From: Candidatus Woesearchaeota archaeon
GTDB lineage: Archaea; Nanobdellota; Nanobdellia; Woesearchaeales; JAHWIC01
Direction of reading: 5' to 3'
DNA: 14,532 bases
Assembly (NCBI GenBank): GCA_019322485.1
Contig: JAHWIK010000034.1
Location: 1-14,532, forward strand
The position numbers and the translations under genes are program-made. The notes beneath the pieces were generated by a model. That model was not told where the DNA came from. It saw only the letters and a program-made list of their open reading frames with translations, and searched no databases. Numbering within the stretch: position 1 is the first letter of the stretch; every line of letters starts with the position of its first letter. This document shows, one piece after another, positions 1 through 5,484 of this stretch.

Positions 1-342
1 AACGTAGAGTTGATTAAAGCTAAAGGAATTGTAGAAGCAGCTAATATGCCTGTCCATTACAAGGCTGAAAAGGTCTTAGCACAAAAAGGTATTAAAATTA
101 TCCCGGACATATTAGCTAATGCTGGGGGCGTTATTGCATCTGGTGAGGAATACTCCAAGTCATTATCTGCCAAATACATGAAAAAAGAAGAAACATATGC
201 AATGATAACCCAAAGAATTTTAAATAATTTGAATTTGGCTAAGAATATTGCAAAGGAACATGACGTTAGTCTGAACTTAGCATGTTATATCCTGGCATTA
301 AGAAGGATTTGCCACGCACATAGCATCAGAGGTTGGAGATAG
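1..342 (+). CDS. gdhA: Glutamate dehydrogenase, C-terminal part (5' end outside window)
   Basis: The frame is open from base 1 and ends at TAG 340-342, giving the last 113 residues of a Glu/Leu/Phe/Val dehydrogenase. The family signature IVEAANMP, followed about 25 residues later by PDILANAGGV, is the conserved C-terminal part of the Rossmann domain and hinge. A helical tail follows. The enzyme interconverts glutamate and 2-oxoglutarate plus ammonia with NAD(P)H in the cytoplasm. The N-terminal substrate domain with the catalytic Lys/Asp is not in the window, so cofactor preference cannot be judged. The gene ends four bases before the GTG start of atpH, and the atpH ribosome site lies inside its last codons, so co-transcription with the ATP synthase genes is likely. 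A GTG or TTG could be taken as a start near base 10, but upstream homology continues to the window edge, so it is a truncated gene. Confidence 0.9.
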   Translation, partial: NVELIKAKGIVEAANMPVHYKAEKVLAQKGIKIIPDILANAGGVIASGEEYSKSLSAKYMKKEETYAMITQRILNNLNLAKNIAKEHDVSLNLACYILALRRICHAHSIRGWR

Positions 343-346
343 GAAA

Positions 347-667
347 GTGAGCACAAAAACACTAGAACAATTAAGAAACTTTGAAAAAGAGCAAGAGCAA
401 AAGTCAGAGCAGCTGAAAGCAGACTGCTTAAATGAAATAGAGAAAGCAAAAAAGAGTGTTGATAAAAAACTAAAGGAAGAAAAAGAGAAACTAGAAAAGA
501 AGAAAGAAGAAGCAATAACCAAAGCTAAACAAGAAGCAGAAAAGGAGTCTAAAAAGAGTGCTGGAGAATACAAGAAAAGAATAAAAACCCTTGAAAGTAA
601 GGCTTCTAAAAACATAGATAAAGCTGTTGACAAGATCTTTTCTATAGTTCTAGAGAAAAATGTTTAG
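347..667 (+). CDS. atpH: A/V-type ATP synthase subunit H (peripheral stalk)
   Basis: This 106-residue protein is almost entirely Lys/Glu/Ala coiled coil (roughly residues 5-95), the length and character of AhaH/subunit H. In archaeal ATP synthases, H pairs with subunit E to form the peripheral stalks that hold the A3B3 head against rotation. The start is GTG 347, preceded by GGAGAT at 335-340 with 6 nt spacing; the site lies within the end of the upstream dehydrogenase gene. The stop overlaps the atpI start by 8 bp, so the two are translationally coupled. The identification rests on first position in the canonical H-I-K-E-C-F-A-B-D order plus the coiled-coil composition, since sequence conservation in this family is low. 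Confidence 0.85.
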   Translation: MSTKTLEQLRNFEKEQEQKSEQLKADCLNEIEKAKKSVDKKLKEEKEKLEKKKEEAITKAKQEAEKESKKSAGEYKKRIKTLESKASKNIDKAVDKIFSIVLEKNV

Positions 668-2582
668 GCCAGCCAAAATATTTCACGTAACCACGATATT
701 GAAAGAAGATAAGGTAAACATACTTATCAATACCCTTTACGAGCAGGGCATCTGCGAGCTGAAAGAATCTGAAATAGACCTTTCTTCAAAATATTCTTAC
801 GAACTTGTAAAAAACGTGGATGATATACAGACAAGACTCAACTTCATCATAGACTCTTTAGAGGAATACAAAGAGATTATCCAGCCGGGGAGCAGGATAA
901 AGGAATTAATCTCTCCAGAAGCGCCGAGGAGGCAGAAAAGTGCCCTTTATTCAGCTAAGGAGATTATTGAAGAGGTAACATACCATCTTAACCTGATAGA
1001 GCCAAAAATCCAGGAAAGATTGGAGAAGCTGCAAAAAATAAATGAGAAAATCGAGAATGACAATTTTATAATCTCAAACCTTTCATTGCTTCCGGATATA
1101 AAAACAGACACCTTTGAGTCGTCCGATGATATAAAGTGCTTCTTAGGTTTGGTTAACACGTCTTCTGTAAAAAAAATAGGGGATGCCTTAAAAAACAAAA
1201 CAGTTATTGGCACAAAAGAAAAAGACAAAAACCAATCACTTATTACTATCTTTTCATCTGTTGAAGAGGCGCAACATGCAGAAAGAATCCTGCATGAGGT
1301 TGGTTTCCAGCCAATAGAGATTAAGTTTGAAGGCAAAAAGCCATTGGCTGTCATAAGGGCCTTAAGAGAGGAAAATGATAAGTTAGGCCAGGTAAAGGAT
1401 AAGATAGAGGCTTTCTTAAAAAAGACCCAGAAAGTTTATGAGAATAAACTGGAATTGTTAAGCGAAGAGCTGACTATTGCAAAAGAAAAGATAGTTGCAT
1501 TAGAGAACTTTAAGGCAACAAAGGCTTTTTCTGTGTTAGAAGCATGGGTTCCTGAAAAAGAGCTCAAGAAGTTCCATAATACGGTAAAAGGCATCTCAAA
1601 GCAGTATTACATAGAATTTGATGAAAAAGAGGATGCTCCTACTTTATTCAACAACCCTAAATTGATTAAGCCGTTTGAAGCTATCACAGAGCTTTACTCG
1701 CCCCCAAGGTACAAAGACTTAGACCCAACACCATTGCTTGCAGTCACATTCAGCATATTCTTCGGCTTTATGCTGACAGATGCTGTATACGGCCTCATGA
1801 TATTGGCCCTGGGATGGCTGATGTTCAGGGGCATCGGCAAGATTAATGAAGATATGAAAAAAACCGCAATTATCCTTATCATGTTTGGAATCTCCACAGC
1901 AGCATTTGGGGTTATCTTTGGCTCTTATTTTGGGGATTTTTTCCAAAAGATAGGAATAAATGTTCCTGTGCCGATTGATGCAATGAAGCAGGTAATGCTT
2001 ACCTTATCTATAGCCTTGGGAATCGGCTCTTTGCACTTAATCCTTGGCTTGGTTTCAGGATTTTATGAGAATATCCATAAAGGAAGTTTCAAAGATGCAA
2101 TGGCAAAACAAGGAGTATGGTTAACATTTATGGTAGGGCTCTTATTATTTTTATTTAAGTTAAATACGCCGGGATTAGTTGCAATTGGCATTGCAGTTAT
2201 ACTGCAGATGTTCTTTAATTTCCTTGAAGGGGGTCCTGTTTCATCTTTGCTGTCAGTATTTGGGTTTAGCGGCTTTATAGGGGATTTATTCTCATACGCA
2301 AGGCTTATGGCCCTAGCAATTGGTACAGCAGGGATTGCCTTAGCAGTTAACTTTATGGTGCTCATGGTTATTGACTTGATTCCATGGGTGGGATTTCTGT
2401 TCGCAATTGTCATCTTTGTAGTTGGTCATCTGTTTAATGTGGTGATGAACGGCTTGGGCTCGTTTATCCACTCAACAAGACTTCACTTTTTAGAGTTTTT
2501 TACAAAGTTTTACGAGGGAGGCGGAAGAACATACAAGCCTTTCCTCGCTGAAAGAAAGAAAACATTTGTTAAATCAGGTTAA
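660..2582 (+). CDS. atpI: A/V-type ATP synthase subunit I (a-type stator subunit)
   Basis: At 640 residues this is a full-length subunit I. Residues 1 to about 340 are a charged, coiled-coil cytoplasmic arm that binds the E/H stalks. From about residue 357 (PTPLLAVTFSIFFGFM) the protein becomes hydrophobic, with about seven or eight membrane helices. The essential channel arginine is visible in SYARLMALAIG as R548, and a second conserved arginine is R607 in the HSTRLHFLEFF motif of the last helix. In V/A-type enzymes these side chains face the c-ring glutamate and separate the two ion half-channels. The ATG at 660 overlaps the end of atpH by 8 bp, and the gene ends 22 bp before atpK. No frameshift or truncation is seen. 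Confidence 0.97.
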   Translation: MFRPAKIFHVTTILKEDKVNILINTLYEQGICELKESEIDLSSKYSYELVKNVDDIQTRLNFIIDSLEEYKEIIQPGSRIKELISPEAPRRQKSALYSAKEIIEEVTYHLNLIEPKIQERLEKLQKINEKIENDNFIISNLSLLPDIKTDTFESSDDIKCFLGLVNTSSVKKIGDALKNKTVIGTKEKDKNQSLITIFSSVEEAQHAERILHEVGFQPIEIKFEGKKPLAVIRALREENDKLGQVKDKIEAFLKKTQKVYENKLELLSEELTIAKEKIVALENFKATKAFSVLEAWVPEKELKKFHNTVKGISKQYYIEFDEKEDAPTLFNNPKLIKPFEAITELYSPPRYKDLDPTPLLAVTFSIFFGFMLTDAVYGLMILALGWLMFRGIGKINEDMKKTAIILIMFGISTAAFGVIFGSYFGDFFQKIGINVPVPIDAMKQVMLTLSIALGIGSLHLILGLVSGFYENIHKGSFKDAMAKQGVWLTFMVGLLLFLFKLNTPGLVAIGIAVILQMFFNFLEGGPVSSLLSVFGFSGFIGDLFSYARLMALAIGTAGIALAVNFMVLMVIDLIPWVGFLFAIVIFVVGHLFNVVMNGLGSFIHSTRLHFLEFFTKFYEGGGRTYKPFLAERKKTFVKSG

Positions 2583-2604
2583 AACAAGAAGGAGGTTGTA
2601 AAAA

Positions 2605-3090
2605 ATGGTCATAACTTTAGGAACTGTATTTGCAGTAAGCGGAGCAGCACTTGCATTAGGCGTTGCTGGATTAAGCACTGCATTTGGTGTGAAGATGGCT
2701 GGAGTAGCTGGAGCAGGAGCTGTAGCAGAAAAGAAAGAGCATTTCAAGAATGCCTTGATTTTGCAGGCACTGCCACAAACGCAGACAGTCTATGCATTTA
2801 TAACAGCACTGCTTATCTTAATGGGTGCTGGATTGCTAGGCGGCGGCGCAAAAGAGCTGAGTAATGCACAAGGATTAGCAATGCTAGGAGCAGGATTAGC
2901 TGTAGCAGTAACCGGAATATCAGCTATAATGCAGGGAATGGTTGCTAGTGCAGGAATTGTTTCATGCACTAAGAACCCAGATGCATTTGCGCCAAGCATC
3001 GTGTTTGCAGGTCAGTGTGAGACACCAGCTATATTCGGATTTATAGCATCACTGATATTACTAGTGGTTGGATTAGGAGTGTTAGGATAA
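2605..3090 (+). CDS. atpK: A/V-type ATP synthase subunit K (c-ring proteolipid, two-hairpin, Na+-site type)
   Basis: This 161-residue proteolipid has four membrane helices: two c-type hairpins fused in one chain, like Enterococcus hirae NtpK and Thermococcales c subunits. A strong SD (AAGGAGGT, about 2589-2596) precedes ATG 2605. Hairpin 1 carries LPQTQTVYAF (L56, T59, Q60, Y63) with no carboxylate. Hairpin 2 carries Q110 in ISAIMQGMVASAG and the ion-binding E139 in GQCETPAIFGF. These match the E. hirae Na+ ligands (Leu61, Thr64, Gln65, Tyr68, Gln110, Glu139), so Na+ rather than H+ coupling is inferred. With one ion site per four helices, the ring carries half as many ions as a one-hairpin ring of equal helix number. 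A perfect hairpin overlaps the stop codon. Confidence 0.96.
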   Translation: MVITLGTVFAVSGAALALGVAGLSTAFGVKMAGVAGAGAVAEKKEHFKNALILQALPQTQTVYAFITALLILMGAGLLGGGAKELSNAQGLAMLGAGLAVAVTGISAIMQGMVASAGIVSCTKNPDAFAPSIVFAGQCETPAIFGFIASLILLVVGLGVLG

Positions 3091-3114
3091 AATTTTTCAT
3101 TGAAAAATTTTATC
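3086..3114 (+). repeat. Perfect 13-bp inverted repeat at the atpK stop codon
   Basis: GATAAAATTTTTC (3086-3098) and its exact reverse complement (3102-3114) are separated by ATT. The left arm contains the atpK stop TAA (3088-3090). In RNA this would be a tight AU-rich hairpin at the 3' end of the atpK reading frame. No U-tract follows, so an intrinsic terminator is not obvious. A processing or 3'-protection role for the multi-copy ring subunit message is inference. Confidence 0.8.
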
Positions 3115-3126
3115 TTCATTCCTCCC

Positions 3127-3197
3127 CACTAGTGCTACACAGCATGATTGTCCCTCCCCAACTGATTATGTGGAGGTTCACAACCATGGTGTTAGTG
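3127..3197 (+). repeat. Long imperfect hairpin in the atpK-atpE spacer
   Basis: Five nested helices line up in register: CACTA 3127-3131 with TAGTG 3193-3197, ACAC 3137-3140 with GTGT 3189-3192, CATG 3143-3146 with CATG 3185-3188, TTGT 3148-3151 with ACAA 3180-3183, and CCTCC 3153-3157 with GGAGG 3172-3176. That is 22 pairs with small bulges and a 14-nt loop. A second copy of CCTCCCCA at 3121-3128 could pair with the same GGAGG. The GGAGG is itself an SD-like site before ATG 3186. The 132-bp spacer contains no ordinary gene. Function is unknown; a regulatory fold before atpE is inferred. Confidence 0.5.
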
Positions 3198-3222
3198 CAC
3201 AACTAAGATAGAGGTACATAAA

Positions 3223-3762
3223 ATGCAAGTATTTGGAAATGTTGAATCCTTGAAAAAGGCAATTGAGAATAAATACTCTTCAATAATCAAGGATGCAGAG
3301 AAGGAAAAACAAAAGCAGTTGGCAGAGATAGATAAAGAGCTAAAGAAAAAACTAGAGCTGTTAAAGTCTCATATGAAAACAGAGACTGATGCAGAGGTCA
3401 AGAAGACGACATCAATGATACTAAGCGCTGCAAAACTAAAGGCAAAAAAGGAGTTTGAGGAAAAGAGAGAAGCCATAATCGAATCAGTCTTTGAAGGAGC
3501 TGAGAAAAAAGCAAGGGATATTGCTCATTCCAAAGATTACACTGATTTTGTAAAGAAGAGTATGCCTAACACAAAAGGGCTGTCTGTAGCTGGCGATAGT
3601 GATTACTACAGCAAGGTTTTTCCTGAACTCAAGGTTGATAAAAACATTATAGGTGTGAAATTTGAATCAGAAAAACTTGTCTACGACTTTACACTAGACA
3701 GCATAATCGCTTCAAAAAAAGACATACTAAGGCATGAGGTAAGTAAGATATTATTCAGCTAA
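3223..3762 (+). CDS. atpE: A/V-type ATP synthase subunit E (peripheral stalk)
   Basis: The 179-residue product has the usual subunit E design. A long N-terminal Lys/Glu-rich helix (residues about 10-95) pairs with subunit H, and a small C-terminal alpha/beta domain (about 100-179, ending KDILRHEVSKILFS) attaches to the catalytic head. The ATG at 3223 follows GAGGT at 3211-3215 with 7 nt spacing. It is separated from atpK by a 132-bp spacer holding two inverted-repeat structures, unlike the tight spacing elsewhere in the cluster, and is followed one base later by atpC. Length and position are normal for the family. Confidence 0.93.
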   Translation: MQVFGNVESLKKAIENKYSSIIKDAEKEKQKQLAEIDKELKKKLELLKSHMKTETDAEVKKTTSMILSAAKLKAKKEFEEKREAIIESVFEGAEKKARDIAHSKDYTDFVKKSMPNTKGLSVAGDSDYYSKVFPELKVDKNIIGVKFESEKLVYDFTLDSIIASKKDILRHEVSKILFS

Positions 3763-3763
3763 A

Positions 3764-4969
3764 ATGGCCAATGCTACACTGATAAATGCAACAAAGTCTC
3801 TGACTAATGCAACTGGGTTAAATGAATCTCTATTAGATGCTGTTGCAACCTCTAAACTGGCTTTCCTGCAGACATTTGCGAACCCTGTTGTGCTGGTGTT
3901 TGGCCTTTCAGTATTATTGGTTGTTGTTATACTCCTATTTGTAATCAGAAATGTAACGCCTGTAAGCAAATTCCTTTATGCAAACGCAAGAATACAGGCA
4001 AGAAGCAATTTCATGGTCTCAGAGCAATTATTGACAGAACTTACAGAGGCTAAGTCATTAAAAGAGTTTAGAAGCTTATTAAGGGATACAGAATTTGGAG
4101 AAGAGCTGGAAAAAAGCAGTGAGGGCCTAAGGTCATTCCATAGTGCCCTGGAAAAAGGCTTTATCAACTCAATTATTGAGCTAATTGAATTAAGCCCTGA
4201 TAAATCAAAACCCTTGCTTAATGCTTATTTGATGTTCCTGGAAGCAGAAATGCTAAAGATAATCTACAGGGCGAGACTAATGAAAGCTGAGATTGACGAA
4301 AGCCTTGTTTACCCAATCGGCAATATAAATGAAGAGCGCTTAAGGCATCTTTTAGGTACAGAAAGTATCGCTGATATTGGGGTAGTTATGGCTCCTACTG
4401 CTTACTCTGAGGTATTTGGAAAGAAATATGAAAAGCTGGAAGAATTTGAGGTTGCGCTTGACCAGTTTGTATTCAACAATTTTGTTGATGTCATTCAAAA
4501 AACAAAGATGCATGACGGCAGGTATATCATAGATATCCTAAACAAAAAAATCGATATATTCAATATCCTTGCACTTTTAAAGTTCAGAATAAGAAATATA
4601 GAGAAGGAAAAACAAAAGAACCTCTTAATAGACAACAAAACAGACCTTTGCCTGAGATTTGATGAATTGATAAAGGCTGGAACATTAAAGGAGTCTGTAG
4701 AAGCCCTCAAAGGCCTGCCCTATCATGAGCCATTAACAAAGGCATTAGAAAAGCACGAAAAAGACGGCTCTCTATCACATTTTGAAAACGAACTCTACAG
4801 GTTTTTTAAGGAATTTGTTGCCAGTAATGACCTAGGCCATACGCTCGGCCCATATCCGCTGATATCATATTTGATAAAAAAGGAATTAGAGCAGAGAAAC
4901 CTATTTGTAATAAGCCGAGGAATAGACGCTGGCTTTTCAGCTGATAAGATTAAGGAGATGGTAATATGA
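3764..4969 (+). CDS. atpC: A/V-type ATP synthase subunit C with an N-terminal membrane anchor
   Basis: Residues about 67-401 are a normal subunit C (eukaryotic subunit d / AC39 family), starting with YANARIQAR (72-80) and FRSLLRDTEFGEEL. Subunit C is the funnel-shaped cap joining the c-ring to the D/F axle. Usual length is about 330-350; this protein has 401. The extra N-terminus holds N-x-S/T sequons at N3, N8, N15 and N20, then a hydrophobic helix at about 42-61 ended by R62. By the positive-inside rule the N-terminus would be outside and the cap domain cytoplasmic. ATG 3764 lies one base after the atpE stop. The nearest SD-like site (GAGGT 3736-3740) is 23 nt upstream, so reinitiation after atpE is likely. 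The next ATG (4013) would remove part of the conserved fold, so the long form is preferred. Confidence 0.93.
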   Translation: MANATLINATKSLTNATGLNESLLDAVATSKLAFLQTFANPVVLVFGLSVLLVVVILLFVIRNVTPVSKFLYANARIQARSNFMVSEQLLTELTEAKSLKEFRSLLRDTEFGEELEKSSEGLRSFHSALEKGFINSIIELIELSPDKSKPLLNAYLMFLEAEMLKIIYRARLMKAEIDESLVYPIGNINEERLRHLLGTESIADIGVVMAPTAYSEVFGKKYEKLEEFEVALDQFVFNNFVDVIQKTKMHDGRYIIDILNKKIDIFNILALLKFRIRNIEKEKQKNLLIDNKTDLCLRFDELIKAGTLKESVEALKGLPYHEPLTKALEKHEKDGSLSHFENELYRFFKEFVASNDLGHTLGPYPLISYLIKKELEQRNLFVISRGIDAGFSADKIKEMVI

Positions 4970-5244
4970 TTGTGTTGGGAAATGCAGAGTTTGTAACCGG
5001 GATGAAGCTGGCAGGCATCAAGGACAGCTATACAATAAGAAAGAAGGAAGAAGCGCTTGAAGTGTTAAGAAAAACTGACAAGAAGGAGTTCATCCTGGCT
5101 AATGTCAGTATCATTAAGCTTGTTCCTGAGTTAGAGGAATTCAGAAATGTGGTTAGTGTTCCAGATGATGCTAAAGAGTTTTCAAGCACAGATGATTTGA
5201 AGGACATTATCAAGTCAGCTGTTGGTATTGAGTTGAATTTGTAA
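4966..5244 (+). CDS. atpF: A/V-type ATP synthase subunit F (central stalk)
   Basis: This 92-residue protein matches the short Rossmann-like subunit F that binds the D subunit coiled coil in the central rotor. It starts MIVLGNAEFVTGMKLAGI, close to the family pattern in which a conserved G-x-x-L-A-G-I follows the first strand. The ATG at 4966 overlaps the atpC TGA stop as ATGA, with AAGGAG just upstream at 4952-4957, so translation is coupled to atpC. The C-terminus (about 70-92) would be the mobile regulatory tail. A 240-bp spacer with an elaborate inverted-repeat structure follows. Confidence 0.93.
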   Translation: MIVLGNAEFVTGMKLAGIKDSYTIRKKEEALEVLRKTDKKEFILANVSIIKLVPELEEFRNVVSVPDDAKEFSSTDDLKDIIKSAVGIELNL

Positions 5245-5282
5245 AAATGTATGGAGGATCAATAAAAAAATAATCAATATTA

Positions 5283-5425
5283 AAAAATAAATCCGATTTT
5301 TGCTTTATGCAGTTTGTTAATGCAAAAATCATCCGCTAGCTATCCTTTATAGCCTAGCTAAAAGGGAAAAAGCGGATGAAAATTCCGATTACATAAGGTA
5401 AAAAGGAATTTTCAGATTTATTTTT
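5283..5425 (+). repeat. Four-way-junction element, copy 1 (between atpF and atpA)
   Basis: The sequence can fold into a closing stem plus three hairpins with no unpaired linkers. The closing stem pairs 5283-5293 with 5415-5425 (11 bp). Hairpin 1 is GATTTTTGC 5295-5303 with GCAAAAATC 5322-5330. Hairpin 2 is ATCCGCT 5331-5337 with AGCGGAT 5371-5377. Hairpin 3 is GAAAATTCC 5378-5386 with GGAATTTTC 5405-5413. Only C5294/A5414 at the junction are mismatched. Inside hairpin 2 an alternative stem (5335-5343 with 5349-5358, one bulge) competes with it. A second copy lies after atpB. It occupies most of the 240-bp gene-free spacer and is unlike tRNA in having no anticodon or T-loop features. Confidence 0.75.
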
Positions 5426-5437
5426 ATTAAATGATGA

Positions 5438-5445
5438 TTTAAATT
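5438..5445 (+). promoter_or_regulatory. Possible TATA box for atpA
   Basis: ATTTAAAT lies 39 nt before the atpA start. With the usual archaeal offset of about 25 nt, the transcript would begin near 5465-5470 and carry a short leader containing the GGTGAT ribosome site (5476-5481). The region is very AT-rich, so chance is a real alternative. A similar TTTAAA motif stands in the same relative place after copy 2 of the junction element. Confidence 0.35.
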
Positions 5446-5484
5446 AAGGAAATTACTGATCAAAAATTAAGAAATGGTGATATT

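Noticed and set aside
298..633. Ser/Phe-rich minus-strand frames opposite atpH
   Set aside because: They are the complement of Lys/Glu coiled-coil codons, which always give Ser/Phe/Leu-rich shadows.
3086..3114. Intrinsic transcription terminator ending the operon after atpK
   Set aside because: No U-tract follows the stem, and atpE, atpC and atpF continue the same cluster; partial termination or processing remains possible.
5247..5273. Eight-codon frame after atpF (ATG 5247)
   Set aside because: It is too short, in AT-rich spacer, with no usable ribosome site; nothing separates it from chance.
5283..5425. A tRNA or tRNA-like gene, because the fold is cloverleaf-shaped
   Set aside because: There is no acceptor CCA-type end, T-loop or D-loop consensus or anticodon arm, and stem lengths differ from tRNA.
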